Positions 1 to 9,150 are shown, numbered from the stretch's first letter. The stretch is DNA of 64,000 nucleotides from Bacteroidota bacterium (GCA_016699695.1 CP065006.1:1674001-1738000), one strand, 5' to 3'. Numbers and translations: made by a program. The notes: generated by a model not told the origin, from the sequence alone.

Positions 1-1356
1 AACCGATGCCTTGATGGCTCCCAAAGGGGTGTTGATCTCGTGCGCCACACCGGCAATAAGCTGCCCCAGAGCGGCCATCTTTTCCGACTGCACAAGCTGC
101 TCTTGAGTTTGTGTCAGGTTATCGAGCAAGGCCTCGAGGTTCTCTTTCTGGTTAACAAGCTCCTCGTTCATGTACTTTATCTCTTCTATTGCCCTCTTGC
201 GTTCAGTAATATCGCGGGCAATGGCAATACAGGCCCTTTTGCCTTTTATTTTAAACATGTGCTCGCTGATTTCGACATTAAGGATATTGCCGTCTTTCGA
301 TTCCCAGATCCGCTCGTATTTGTCGATACGATCACGATCGTGTGCACCATCCCATATCTCGGCAGCAATGAGGTCGTCGGGAGTCATTTGCAGTAATTCC
401 TGCTGGGTATAACCCATTACTCGCTGGGTATAATTGTTGACTTCGATAAACTTGCCCGGGCTATTGTCTTTCTGGAGATTGAACAGGAAAATAAAATCCG
501 AGGCGCTGTTAAATACCTGACGGTACTTTTCTTCCTGTTCGCGAATAAGCTCTTCGGCATTATGTTTTTCGGTAATATCGTGGGCTATACCTTCTATTAC
601 GGTTAGCTCATTCTGAGCATCAAACACAGGTACTTCGGAAATTTCAAGCATGCGTGCCGAACAATCTTTATGAAATACTTCCAGCAAAAACCGGCTCTGC
701 GGACGGCCTTTCTTTACTTCCAGCATCATCTCCATGGCTGCCCGGTTTATTGGGTTTTGGGTAAGAATTTCCTTGCGTTTGAGCTTAAACTCCTCGATGG
801 AATATCCCAGGATTTTTTCTACACTTTGACTCACATACTCCACCTCATCGTTCAAGTTCATACCATAAAGAAAGTATTCTTCCTCCAGACTCGAAACCAG
901 TTTATTGTAACGCTCACGACTTTGTGTAAGGGCTTTATAGGCTTCGCTCAGCTCTTTGTTTTGCTTCAAAGCTTCGGTTTGCTTTTTCTTTAATTCGTTA
1001 TTACGGTTACGCAATTCGCTTGTTTTGCGGCTTATCGATTGATTGAGTGCTACAATCAGGTCTTCCAGATCAGTGATGGCGCGGTATTTTTTTTGTTGCG
1101 TAAAAGGTTTTTGGTCAAGTTCCAAACTGAGCGAACCAATGAGTGAAGTAAGCTGTCCATAGTATTTATCGACAAGTTTGCCTCTTTGCGCTAAGACCCA
1201 ATAGGTGGTAACAAATAAAAGGAGAATTGCCCCTAAAATTATAGATGCAATCCAAAAAGTTCCTGGTTTAAATAAATAGAAAGCTGCAAAAATTAACAGC
1301 AACATGGCTGTCCAGAGTAATATTTGCTGAATGGTATTTAAACTGCGGGGTTTCAA
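1..1356 (-). CDS. PAS-domain sensor histidine kinase, 3' end cut off by window edge
   Basis: The first 452 residues are visible; the reading frame runs without a stop to base 1. Two hydrophobic segments (about residues 10-27 and 31-53) are followed by a charged coiled coil (about 95-140), two PAS-like regions (about 145-255 and 265-395, each ending in a PAC-like 'DITE' stretch) and the start of a HisKA dimerisation domain. The H-box reads AHEINTPLG with the phospho-accepting His at residue 439. The ATPase domain lies outside the window. I chose TTG at 1356-1354 because an in-frame stop lies four codons upstream; an internal ATG about 16 codons later is an alternative. It is probably a membrane-bound two-component sensor; its signal cannot be told. 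Confidence 0.9.
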   Translation of the reverse strand, partial: MKPRSLNTIQQILLWTAMLLLIFAAFYLFKPGTFWIASIILGAILLLFVTTYWVLAQRGKLVDKYYGQLTSLIGSLSLELDQKPFTQQKKYRAITDLEDLIVALNQSISRKTSELRNRNNELKKKQTEALKQNKELSEAYKALTQSRERYNKLVSSLEEEYFLYGMNLNDEVEYVSQSVEKILGYSIEEFKLKRKEILTQNPINRAAMEMMLEVKKGRPQSRFLLEVFHKDCSARMLEISEVPVFDAQNELTVIEGIAHDITEKHNAEELIREQEEKYRQVFNSASDFIFLFNLQKDNSPGKFIEVNNYTQRVMGYTQQELLQMTPDDLIAAEIWDGAHDRDRIDKYERIWESKDGNILNVEISEHMFKIKGKRACIAIARDITERKRAIEEIKYMNEELVNQKENLEALLDNLTQTQEQLVQSEKMAALGQLIAGVAHEINTPLGAIKASV

Positions 1357-1838
1357 GTTAATGCCTTATTGGATTTGTAAGGATTGGGGCTAAATATAAT
1401 GAATTTAAGAATCTATGCTGTCAGCCCGGCACTCAATATTTCTAAAAAGACCAGCCAGAAATTCAGTTTTTAGGAGTATTTGCATCCATAAATATGCTCC
1501 AACTTGCTGTTTATAACTATTTCAGCTATACAAAATATTGAATATGTCAGTTATACTGATTCGTATCATGCAGATTTTTGAAACCAGATTGTAGTTTTTT
1601 ACGTATATCGCTTCCGCTTCAGCCTGAAAAAAATCTTTTGTACGCAACCTTCGCAACAATAAATAGTCTTTAGGTCGGTTCTTATTGAAAGATTTTAATT
1701 ATTTTAAAGTAAAATTTCGAAATAGTTAATAAACCAGGGTGGTAAAAAACAGCTTTTACCTGATTTTTACCCACATTTGCCGAAAATTATTTGATTTAGA
1801 AAATAAAGCATTATAAATTTGCACCAAAATACAAGACC
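1357..1838. other. intergenic region between divergent genes
   Basis: This 482-bp AT-rich stretch separates the minus-strand kinase from the plus-strand 41-aa gene. Apart from the promoter at 1790-1821, and a weak TATATTTA upstream of the kinase, I see no gene, repeat or RNA. Confidence 0.5.
1790..1821 (+). promoter_or_regulatory. Bacteroidota-type promoter of the 41-aa gene
   Basis: TTTG at 1790-1793 and TAAATTTG at 1814-1821 are separated by 20 bases, matching the known Bacteroidota -33/-7 consensus (TTTG, about 19-21 bases, TAnnTTTG). Transcription would start near 1828, about ten bases before the GTG start at 1839. Confidence 0.6.
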
Positions 1839-1964
1839 GTGAAGTTCAAGCAAAAACAAAGTCTAAAGACCGAAAAACGAAACAGGATTATTATCGAAGA
1901 GGTAAATCCAAACGAGTTGGCTGAAATCTGGAAAAGATTGAGCGACTTAAATAAAGCATTTTAA
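1839..1964 (+). CDS. small basic protein, 41 aa, unknown function
   Basis: GTG start at 1839 and TAA at 1962-1964. The N-terminal half is strongly basic (K/R/Q-rich, about residues 1-20) and the C-terminal half is an amphipathic helix-like stretch ending in LSDLNKAF. A good promoter lies 18 bases upstream and a terminator-like hairpin with a T-run follows 10 bases after the stop, so it forms a complete single-gene transcription unit. I do not recognise the family. A basic peptide with a short helix could bind RNA, ribosomes or a protein partner, but that is only a guess. Normal gene callers would miss it because of its size and GTG start. Confidence 0.55.
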   Translation: MKFKQKQSLKTEKRNRIIIEEVNPNELAEIWKRLSDLNKAF

Positions 1965-1973
1965 TACTCTGCT

Positions 1974-2000
1974 TTGGTTTTCGTTGACACCAATTTTTTT
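1974..2000 (+). terminator. likely intrinsic terminator of the 41-aa gene
   Basis: A 5-bp stem TTGGT/ACCAA (1974-1978 with 1989-1993) is followed immediately by seven T (1994-2000). The stem is short, but its place right after the 41-aa gene supports it. Confidence 0.45.
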
Positions 2001-2152
2001 GTTGGTCTAGGTTAGTGAGTTATTGGAAAGAAGTTGATTTTTTAGGCGTTTCGAAAAATCTTTCATCTGTCAATTATTTTAATGCGTTGGTCTAAAAAAC
2101 TTCGTTAGTGCTTGTCTATTTCCGTAAAGGTAATCAGAAATAACTGCTTACT

Positions 2153-3847
2153 ATGGAAACGGGCAATCTCATCAGCAAACCTACCAATCCAACCCTCCAT
2201 AGTTCACGAAGAATCCTGACCGGATTCTTGCATTACTTTTTGTTAATTGGTCTTTTTCTGCTGCTGGCCAGCCACGAGAACATCAACCCCAGGAAAAACA
2301 ACAGCCATATCGATTTTTCAGTGGCAGAAAGTAAAAGGCTCCTTCAAATTCAGGCTCTCGCCTATCAGCTTAATCCGGTTGTTGCAAATAGTTTGCAATA
2401 TCAGTTAAATGAGCTGATATCTGACTTTTACAAAACAATAGATTTTAACCCTGTTTGGACCATAAACCATGCAGGAACTGACAAATTAAACGAGCTGATT
2501 CGCCTTGTCGACAGTGCGGTATATTTTGGATTGCCTGAATCGGTAATCAATTCATCGAAACTAAAAAGTCTTTCCACAGAACTCGAAAGCTCTGTCTATT
2601 CAAAAGAAAAAATGATCCAGCGCATTGATCTCGAAATAGAAGCTACCAAATCGGCCTTTCTGCTTATGATTTATTTGAATCAGGGAATTGTGGACAGTGA
2701 TACTAGTTCACGCTTTATGAATTTCATAGCCGGCTTGCCTCAACTTTTAATGCAATCGATGGAAAAAGACCAGCTCGAAGCCGATATTCTTGCCCTTCAA
2801 CCCGATATTCAATTTTACAACGAACTTATTAGCCTGCTAAATGGCTACCAAAAAACCCTCGAAAAAGTCAGAAAAGCCAAGTTAGAAATTGCCCAATCCG
2901 ACCTTGCCAGCGCATTTTTTTATTTAGGGTTCCTTTCCTCACCGGTTTTCGACAGTACCCACACGCTTCAAAAAGTTGTGTCGGACTATCAGCAAGAAAA
3001 AAGAATTGAAATTACGGGCAAGCTAAACAATGTGGTGATAAAACATCTTCTGCACGACCTCGATAAAACCTACGAATTGATAGCCCTGAACCTCGACCGC
3101 TTGCGAAAACTGAACCTCGATTCGAATTCTTATGTTTTTGTGAATATTCCAGCTTATCAGCTATCGCTTGTAAAAGAGAACTTCGTTGAAAAAAACTTTA
3201 AGGTAATTGTTGGTAAAATGGAAACACCAACTCCGATATTCTCAAGCACTCTGGCATGTTTTATTACCAATCCGCACTGGACTGTGCCAACCAGTATTGC
3301 CAACGACGAAATGCTTGAAAACATAAGAAAAGATAGCACCTACCTCGAAAGCCACGGTTACATAGTAGTGAACAATAATGGGCAAACGGTGAATCATCAG
3401 CTCATCGACTGGACGCTTGACAACCCCTTAAGCAACAAATATTATATCCGCCAGCAGAATAGCGGCAACAATGCCCTTGGGAAGATAAAATTTCTGTTTC
3501 CGAATGAGCACAGCGTATTTATGCATGACACCCCTTCTAAAGCTCTTTTCAATAAAACCAGACGCACTTTTTCGCATGGGTGCATCAGGGTTCAAAATCC
3601 GGATGAGTTGGCACAATCGCTGAGCGAATACGTCTTTGCCAAAGAGAATAAGCCGATAAATATTGAATCAATTATTAAAAGTGAGGAACAGAAAGTATTC
3701 CATTTCAACCGCAAGGTCGATGTGCATGTGCAATACCTCACTTGCATGGTCGATTCGGCAGGCAGACTCAATTTGCTGCCCGATGTATATGCGCGGGACC
3801 AGGAAGAACTGTCGCAGTTGTTTGACAAAGATGATGTTAGCTTATAA
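2153..3847 (+). CDS. L,D-transpeptidase, YcbB/LdtD-like
   Basis: A 564-aa protein with one N-terminal hydrophobic segment (about residues 23-38, signal anchor), a long helical scaffold region, and a YkuD-type catalytic domain in the last third. The active-site signature is visible: HDT with His458, then SHGCIRV with the catalytic Cys477. The family forms 3-3 cross-links in peptidoglycan, or attaches proteins to it, by attacking a tetrapeptide donor with the Cys. The length and the 'FMHDTPSKALF...SHGCIRV' arrangement match the large YcbB/LdtD type. Its 3' end overlaps by 11 bases the 3' end of another L,D-transpeptidase-fold gene on the opposite strand. Confidence 0.9.
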   Translation: METGNLISKPTNPTLHSSRRILTGFLHYFLLIGLFLLLASHENINPRKNNSHIDFSVAESKRLLQIQALAYQLNPVVANSLQYQLNELISDFYKTIDFNPVWTINHAGTDKLNELIRLVDSAVYFGLPESVINSSKLKSLSTELESSVYSKEKMIQRIDLEIEATKSAFLLMIYLNQGIVDSDTSSRFMNFIAGLPQLLMQSMEKDQLEADILALQPDIQFYNELISLLNGYQKTLEKVRKAKLEIAQSDLASAFFYLGFLSSPVFDSTHTLQKVVSDYQQEKRIEITGKLNNVVIKHLLHDLDKTYELIALNLDRLRKLNLDSNSYVFVNIPAYQLSLVKENFVEKNFKVIVGKMETPTPIFSSTLACFITNPHWTVPTSIANDEMLENIRKDSTYLESHGYIVVNNNGQTVNHQLIDWTLDNPLSNKYYIRQQNSGNNALGKIKFLFPNEHSVFMHDTPSKALFNKTRRTFSHGCIRVQNPDELAQSLSEYVFAKENKPINIESIIKSEEQKVFHFNRKVDVHVQYLTCMVDSAGRLNLLPDVYARDQEELSQLFDKDDVSL

Positions 3848-4511
3848 GCGAGGGGTGATAAATAAACAGAAAACTTCCATTTTTTATCAGGTCGATAATC
3901 GATGCATTTAAATCGGCCGGAAGAGCAGGACAACCAAAGCTGCGTCCGATGCGCCCATATTGTTCGATGTAGTTTGGGCTTACATAAGCCGCACCGTGAA
4001 TCACAATGGCTCTCTCTTTAGCTTTATCGTTGATACCCTTTTGCAGTCCATCGAGGCGAAGCGAATAACCATGCCTTCCCTCGTATGTATTTAAGGTACG
4101 GAACATGCCCAGGCTACTCATGTGCGATTGGGGTTTGTTCGAAAAATTTTGGGCAAACAGCTCTCCCGAATTTTGACCATGCGCCACAAGTGATTTGTAA
4201 AGCAGGCGCTTGTTTTTTACATCGAAAATAAACAGCCTTGGCTCAGTAGAAGGTTTGGTGAAATCGATCACGCTCAAGAGGCTATCGTTTTGTACCAAGC
4301 TATCAGCATAGGCCAATAAAAAATTATCGTAAGCGGTTAAAAGAGCTTCTTTCGATAAAAGACTTGTATCGGCAAACTCACTGCACCATGCCAGAACTTG
4401 GTTATTAAAATAGTGATTTGTTACAGAAGCAGGCTCGTCAGAACGCACAACTCCCCTGATAAACAGCAGTGAAAGTATCAAAAGGATAGAAAACAAAAGA
4501 AACTTTTTCAT
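3837..4511 (-). CDS. murein L,D-transpeptidase catalytic domain family protein
   Basis: A 224-aa protein with an N-terminal signal/anchor helix rich in Leu and Ile. The catalytic region carries VIHGAAYVS (His172) and GRSFGCPAL (Cys194), the signature of the short 'YkuD_2' type that is common in Bacteroidota and also found in Proteobacteria. It should act in the periplasm on peptidoglycan stem peptides. I start at ATG 4511; a GTG two codons upstream (4517) is possible. It converges on, and overlaps by 11 bases, the larger L,D-transpeptidase gene, so each stop region is read by the other gene's transcript. Confidence 0.88.
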   Translation of the reverse strand: MKKFLLFSILLILSLLFIRGVVRSDEPASVTNHYFNNQVLAWCSEFADTSLLSKEALLTAYDNFLLAYADSLVQNDSLLSVIDFTKPSTEPRLFIFDVKNKRLLYKSLVAHGQNSGELFAQNFSNKPQSHMSSLGMFRTLNTYEGRHGYSLRLDGLQKGINDKAKERAIVIHGAAYVSPNYIEQYGRIGRSFGCPALPADLNASIIDLIKNGSFLFIYHPSLIS

Positions 4512-4591
4512 TCGCACTTATTTGTGGCATCTGCAAATTGAAAAGACTTTGCAGAATAACCAAACATTTAAAAAACAGTTATTCACAATTT

Positions 4592-5239
4592 TTATTGTTT
4601 AAATGGTGCTTGTATGGAGGTAGGTGCCCATACTTCGAATTGCTGAGTTTGAAGAATACATCCATCTACGCCAATGCCTATATAACCCATTACCAGGTTT
4701 GGATCGCTGAATTGGGTACGAAACCCTTTGCATTCAATGGTTAGGCTTCGGGTAAGAATATCGCGGGTAAGTCGCATGTCCTGCCAATTTTGCCAGAGGG
4801 GTTTAAAGGTAGTATCGAGAGCTATGCTACTAACCTGTCCTTTGTACATCTTAAAAAAGCCTGCCCCATTCTGGTTGAGCCTTATAAAATAATAATTGCT
4901 GCTATCGCGCAAGCCAGCAACCAGATATATGTCGCTCATGCTGTCAGTTTCTACTGTCTTGGCCTGAAGCCTAAGTAGTGCAATAAAATCCCCAAAAATA
5001 TGATTGTCGAGCCACGCTAAGGAAAAAGGGAAAACTCCTGTGGAAGAATCGGGTAGCTCCTGAATCTTTAACAAACTTCCGGTGTAGGTGATTGAAGTAT
5101 TCGTTCCGGAAATCAGTTGGTCGTTTAGCTTGCTGCCAGAGGTCTTTACATCAAAATACCGGGTGTAACCAAGGGGCATTTGCTGAGCCTGTAGCATGGG
5201 TAAAAAAAAGATGGCCAGAACAATAAAGTACTTAGGCAT
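4592..5239 (-). CDS. secreted hypothetical protein, possible concanavalin A-like fold
   Basis: A 215-aa protein beginning MPKYFIVLAIFFLPMLQAQ, a clear signal peptide with cleavage after LQA. The mature part is beta-rich, with Trp/Tyr/Phe spaced in a pattern seen in laminin-G or 3-keto-disaccharide-hydrolase-like jelly-roll domains ('SSNYYFIRLNQNGAGFFKMYKG'). That domain call is an inference; no catalytic motif is seen. I chose ATG 5239 rather than TTG 5257 because a -7 promoter element (5255-5262) overlaps the longer start. It lies upstream of the L,D-transpeptidase on the same strand with about 80 bases between them. Confidence 0.7.
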   Translation of the reverse strand: MPKYFIVLAIFFLPMLQAQQMPLGYTRYFDVKTSGSKLNDQLISGTNTSITYTGSLLKIQELPDSSTGVFPFSLAWLDNHIFGDFIALLRLQAKTVETDSMSDIYLVAGLRDSSNYYFIRLNQNGAGFFKMYKGQVSSIALDTTFKPLWQNWQDMRLTRDILTRSLTIECKGFRTQFSDPNLVMGYIGIGVDGCILQTQQFEVWAPTSIQAPFKQ

Positions 5240-5254
5240 AACAATAATTTTGGG

Positions 5255-5262
5255 CAAATGTA
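5255..5262 (-). promoter_or_regulatory. -7 promoter element TACATTTG
   Basis: On the minus strand TACATTTG matches TAnnTTTG and ends 15 bases before ATG 5239. I see no clear -33 TTTG at the right distance. It helps choose the start of the secreted protein gene. Confidence 0.4.
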
Positions 5263-5511
5263 ATATAAATTACCCTTTTGCTACTGTGAATGAAAAAAAT
5301 GGGAAAGGCTGCAAACCATTCTGCAACCGTTATCCTGAGTATTATTTAATATAGCGCTTAAAGCTTTAAAAATAGGGTATTGTGAAAATAGCAAAGTGCT
5401 TAAACTATTGACTTGGGGTTAATTTAGACGTATATTAATCCATACCAAAATTGACCTGAAAGTAAACTGGTTTTTTAGCTAAAAATCATTCGCAATTTTA
5501 AAAACACAGCT

Positions 5512-6513
5512 ATGCATAACACTTATTCGAGAAGAAAATTTATACAAAGCTCATTGGCAAGCTTAGCCTATGGTGCTCTGTTTATCCAGGGGCAAAGGCT
5601 CAATGCCTATGAAATGCCCACACGCATGCTTGGCAATACCGGAGAGTATGTTTCAATCATTGGCATCGGGGGTTGGCACATTGGATACAATCTCACCGCA
5701 GCCCAATCGGCAAACATTCAGCACGAAGCCATTAACAATGGCATCAATTTTTTTGATAACTGCTGGGATTATAACGATGGGGTGAGTGAAGAATTTATGG
5801 GGAAAGCTTTATCGGTAAATGGCTACCGGAACAAGGTTTTTTTAATGACAAAAGTATGCGCACGCGATTACCAGGGTGCAAAAAAGCATCTCGAAGACAG
5901 CCTTCGAAGACTCAAAACTGACCATATTGATCTTTGGCAATTTCATGCCATAAAATGGGACGACGACCCTGATTTGATCTTTGACGAAAAAAATGGTGCT
6001 CTTAAGGCAGCGCTCGAGGCAAAAAAAGAAGGGAAAATCAGGTTTATAGGTTTTACGGGCCACCAGCATCCTAAATTTCACCTGGCTATGTTAAAAAAAG
6101 ACTTTGAGTGGAATACCATACAGTTCCCAACCAATATGCTCGACTTTCATTATACCAGTTTTCAGAAAGAAGTGCTGCCCCTTGCTTATGAAAGAAACAT
6201 AGGTATTATTGGAATGAAGGGACTGGCTGCTCAGGATGGTATCATACCACGCGAATTGGGGATTAGTGCGGAATTATGCCGACGGTATGCTCTTTCGTTA
6301 CCGGTATCGACCCTTGTTTGCGGCATTGGCAGCACCAAAGATCTATGGCAGGATATTCACATAGCGAAAAACTTTCAGCCGCTTACTCAGTCAGAAATTG
6401 ATGAGCTTAACCTGAAAGCTGCTGAAAAAGGAAAAGATGGCTTAATGGAAGAATACAAGGTGGGCAACTACGGATGCGACTGGCATCATAAACACCTGAA
6501 CGAAAAATCCTAA
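5512..6513 (+). CDS. aldo/keto reductase with Tat-type signal
   Basis: A 333-aa protein. Residues 1-32 carry a twin-arginine motif (YSRRKFIQ) and a hydrophobic stretch, so export by the Tat system is expected. The rest is an aldo/keto reductase TIM barrel: an 'FFDNCWDYNDG' segment with the Asp/Tyr pair, Lys in LMTKV, and His in LWQFHAI supply the usual catalytic tetrad, and 'VCGIGSTKDL' resembles the nucleotide-phosphate loop. The family reduces or oxidises carbonyl or sugar substrates with NADP(H); in Bacteroidota exported members are common and their substrates are mostly unknown. It stands alone on its strand, with about 250 bases upstream. Confidence 0.88.
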   Translation: MHNTYSRRKFIQSSLASLAYGALFIQGQRLNAYEMPTRMLGNTGEYVSIIGIGGWHIGYNLTAAQSANIQHEAINNGINFFDNCWDYNDGVSEEFMGKALSVNGYRNKVFLMTKVCARDYQGAKKHLEDSLRRLKTDHIDLWQFHAIKWDDDPDLIFDEKNGALKAALEAKKEGKIRFIGFTGHQHPKFHLAMLKKDFEWNTIQFPTNMLDFHYTSFQKEVLPLAYERNIGIIGMKGLAAQDGIIPRELGISAELCRRYALSLPVSTLVCGIGSTKDLWQDIHIAKNFQPLTQSEIDELNLKAAEKGKDGLMEEYKVGNYGCDWHHKHLNEKS

Positions 6514-6696
6514 GTAGCCTCGCTGCAAAACTGCTCTATACGGAGAACATAGTGAATTGATTCATGGGCTCGAGAGAACCCTCCTGTAGAAGGTTTTTAT
6601 TCTCACTTTGGTTGTGTTTTAACCAAGTCGGGTAATATTCTGCCTGCCATGTGGGTTCTTTTCCCTTTTTGTTCTTCGGCAATCTGGCAAAAAGAC

Positions 6697-6704
6697 TATT
6701 TTTG
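6697..6704 (+). promoter_or_regulatory. -7 promoter element of dapD
   Basis: TATTTTTG matches TAnnTTTG and ends 24 bases before the dapD start. A TTTG at 6668-6671 lies 25 bases upstream, longer than the usual spacer, so the -33 part is uncertain. Confidence 0.45.
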
Positions 6705-6728
6705 CATCGAAATAAAAAATCGATGTAA

Positions 6729-7547
6729 ATGTATTCAAATCAGATTGCGGATATTGAAGCCGCTTGGGAAAACCGCGAGCTTTTAAAAGAAGCCTCTACC
6801 CAAAAAACCATACGAGACATTATTGAACTGCTGGACAAGGGTAAGCTGCGTGTGGCAGAACCCAAAGAAGGTGACTGGCAGGTAAACCAATGGGTAAAAA
6901 AAGCAGTGCTCATGTATTTCCCCATACAAAAGATGGAAGTGATCGAAGCAAAGCCCTTCGAGTTTCATGATAAAATAGCTCTGAAGCATGGTTACAAAGC
7001 ACTCGAAGTGCGTGTGGTGCCTCATGCCATTGCCCGTTATGGTTCATACCTGGCGCCCGGGGTAATCCTTATGCCTTCCTATGTGAACATTGGTGCCTAT
7101 GTCGACAGTGGAACCATGGTTGATACATGGGCAACCGTGGGCTCCTGCGCCCAGGTAGGTAAAAACGTGCACCTGAGCGGTGGTGTGGGCATCGGCGGGG
7201 TACTCGAACCTGTGCAGGCTGCGCCGGTGATTATCGAAGACAATTGTTTTATCGGGTCGCGCTGCATCATAGTAGAAGGTGCCCGCATAGGCCGCGAGGC
7301 TGTTTTGGGGGCCAATGTGGTTATCACCAAATCGACCAAGGTAATTGATGTATCGGGAAGCGAACCCAAAGAATACCGTGGTTTTGTACCTGCTCGTTCT
7401 GTGGTAATTCCGGGCACAGTGCCCAAAAGATTCCCCGCCGGCGAATATGGAACTCCCTGTGCACTGATTATCGGACAGCGTAAGGAATCGACCGACCTGA
7501 AAACTTCGCTTAACAATGCCCTGCGCGAATACGATATCGCGTTCTAG
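6729..7547 (+). CDS. dapD: 2,3,4,5-tetrahydropyridine-2,6-dicarboxylate N-succinyltransferase
   Basis: A 272-aa protein matching DapD in length and architecture. There is an N-terminal helical domain (about 1-95), then a left-handed beta-helix built of hexapeptide repeats (PGVILMPSYVNIGAYVD, GTMVDTWATVGS, HLSGGVGIGGV, about 105-225), then a short C-terminal tail. It transfers succinyl from succinyl-CoA to tetrahydrodipicolinate in the succinylase route to meso-diaminopimelate and lysine, so it feeds the cross-linking residue used in peptidoglycan. The GT9 gene follows after 18 bases, suggesting co-transcription. Confidence 0.95.
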   Translation: MYSNQIADIEAAWENRELLKEASTQKTIRDIIELLDKGKLRVAEPKEGDWQVNQWVKKAVLMYFPIQKMEVIEAKPFEFHDKIALKHGYKALEVRVVPHAIARYGSYLAPGVILMPSYVNIGAYVDSGTMVDTWATVGSCAQVGKNVHLSGGVGIGGVLEPVQAAPVIIEDNCFIGSRCIIVEGARIGREAVLGANVVITKSTKVIDVSGSEPKEYRGFVPARSVVIPGTVPKRFPAGEYGTPCALIIGQRKESTDLKTSLNNALREYDIAF

Positions 7548-7565
7548 TTTAACCCTACATTGTGT

Positions 7566-8546
7566 ATGCCCCGATTCCTGCTCATACAAACAGCATTTAT
7601 TGGCGATGTGGTACTGGCCACCCCGCTGATCGAAAGCCTTTCCGCAGCTTATCCCGAATCGGAAATTGATTTTGTATTGCGTAAGGGCAACGAAAATCTG
7701 CTCGAAGGTCATCCTAAACTCAGAAAATTGTTTGTGTGGAATAAAAAAGAAAGCAAATACAAGGCTCTGCTAAAGTTACTCAAGCAAATCAGAAATGAAC
7801 GCTACGATTATGTGATTAACCTGCAGCGTTTTGCCAGTACAGGCTTTCTTACTGCCTTCTCGAGAGGCAAAATAGTAATTGGCTTTAAGAAGAATCCCTT
7901 TTCATTTTTGTTTCACCAAAAAGTAAGGCATCTGTTCGAACCCGGTATGCACGAGGTAGACCGCAACCTTAACCTGATAAAAACCCTTGTAGAAAAACCC
8001 ATAAGGCAACCAAGACTTTATCCATCGGCTGATGATTTTGATAAAGTGAGCCCGGCTTTCGCGAAAACTTATGTGTGTCTGGCTCCCTCGTCGGTGTGGT
8101 TTACGAAACAACTACCCAGGGACCAATGGGTAGCGCTTTGCCAGAGAATTCCCGAAAACATTCATCTTTATTTTTTAGGCGCTCCTTCTGATGCTGCTCT
8201 GTGCGAGCAGATTATTTCCTCCTCCGGACACACAGAAGCCACCAACCTTTGCGGTAAACTTAGCTTTCTTCAATCGGCTGCCCTAATGAGTAAGGCCCGG
8301 ATGAATTATGTAAACGACTCGGCACCCTTGCATTTTGCCTCGGCTATGAATGCCCCGGTAACCGCATTTTTTTGCAGCACCCTGCCCGAATTTGGGTTTG
8401 GCCCCCTTTCAAACCTTTCGGTAGTGGCCGAAGCCACAGAAAAAATTCCCTGCAGGCCATGTGGGGTGCATGGAAGAAAAACATGCCCGCAAAATCATTT
8501 CGACTGCGGTTACAAAATAGATACGATAAAATACCTGCCGCAATGA
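7566..8546 (+). CDS. glycosyltransferase family 9 (heptosyltransferase-like)
   Basis: A 326-aa protein starting MPRFLLIQTAFIGDVVLATP, the typical Rossmann opening of ADP-heptose:LPS heptosyltransferases. The second domain shows CLAPSSVWFTKQLP, the donor-binding strand, and NDSAPLHFASAMNAP, the conserved 'D(S/T)xxxHxA' motif. The likely role is adding a heptose to the inner core of lipopolysaccharide at the cytoplasmic face; a gmhA gene for the heptose precursor is at 42245-42820. I chose ATG 7566 over TTG 7560. The stop overlaps the next start (ATGA), implying translational coupling. Confidence 0.88.
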   Translation: MPRFLLIQTAFIGDVVLATPLIESLSAAYPESEIDFVLRKGNENLLEGHPKLRKLFVWNKKESKYKALLKLLKQIRNERYDYVINLQRFASTGFLTAFSRGKIVIGFKKNPFSFLFHQKVRHLFEPGMHEVDRNLNLIKTLVEKPIRQPRLYPSADDFDKVSPAFAKTYVCLAPSSVWFTKQLPRDQWVALCQRIPENIHLYFLGAPSDAALCEQIISSSGHTEATNLCGKLSFLQSAALMSKARMNYVNDSAPLHFASAMNAPVTAFFCSTLPEFGFGPLSNLSVVAEATEKIPCRPCGVHGRKTCPQNHFDCGYKIDTIKYLPQ

Positions 8547-9103
8547 TTGAAGAATTAAAGCGGGCGTGCGAAGTACTGCAAAATGGAGGTTTAATTCTTT
8601 ACCCCACCGACACCAAATGGGCCATTGGCTGCGACGCAAGCAATTCTAAAGCTGTAAACAAAATTTATGCACTAAAGCCACGAAGTCAATCCAAAGACAT
8701 GCTGATTCTGCTCGAAAGCGCCAATCGACTAAGCCAATATCTGCAAGAAGTTCCTGAGATTGCCTATGAGCTTATTGAAGTATCGGACAAACCACTTACG
8801 ATTATCTACCCCAAGGCTAAAAACCTCGCAAGCAATCTCATCGCTGAAGATGGCAGTATAGGCATACAAATTACACACGACAATTTTTGCGAGAAGCTCA
8901 TTGGCCGATTGCGCAAACCCCTTGTATCGGCCGCTGCCAATATAAGCGGAACCAAAGTACCTTTTTGTTTCAAAGAGGTTTCGCCGGATGTGATTTCAGG
9001 GGTCGACTATGTGGTCAATTGGCGGCAGGATGATCAGACCCAAAGGCCTGTTTCTTCTATTATCAAGCTCGATGCTGCTGGCAGGTTTTCACTTATTCGC
9101 TAA
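8543..9103 (+). CDS. L-threonylcarbamoyladenylate synthase-type protein (YrdC/TsaC/Sua5)
   Basis: A 186-aa protein. The visible family marks are PTDTKWAIGCD near residue 21, KPRSQSKDMLIL (the KxR region) and SAAANISG near the end. The family makes threonylcarbamoyl-AMP from threonine, bicarbonate and ATP for the t6A37 modification of ANN-decoding tRNAs. The length fits the single-domain form without the extra Sua5 C-terminal domain. I start at ATG 8543, giving a 4-base ATGA overlap with the glycosyltransferase gene; a longer frame is open but lies inside the upstream gene. Confidence 0.9.
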   Translation: MIEELKRACEVLQNGGLILYPTDTKWAIGCDASNSKAVNKIYALKPRSQSKDMLILLESANRLSQYLQEVPEIAYELIEVSDKPLTIIYPKAKNLASNLIAEDGSIGIQITHDNFCEKLIGRLRKPLVSAAANISGTKVPFCFKEVSPDVISGVDYVVNWRQDDQTQRPVSSIIKLDAAGRFSLIR

Positions 9104-9150
9104 ACTTTTAAGGCTTATTGCTTGTTTCAGCTTTCAACTAAATGTAAAGA

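Noticed and set aside
6514..6728. Possible terminator or small RNA between the reductase and dapD
   Set aside because: Only a 4-bp stem (AACC/GGTT) next to a T-run; too weak to call.
7044..7712. Long minus-strand open frame (222 codons)
   Set aside because: It is antisense to dapD and its residues mirror the high-GC codons of that gene.
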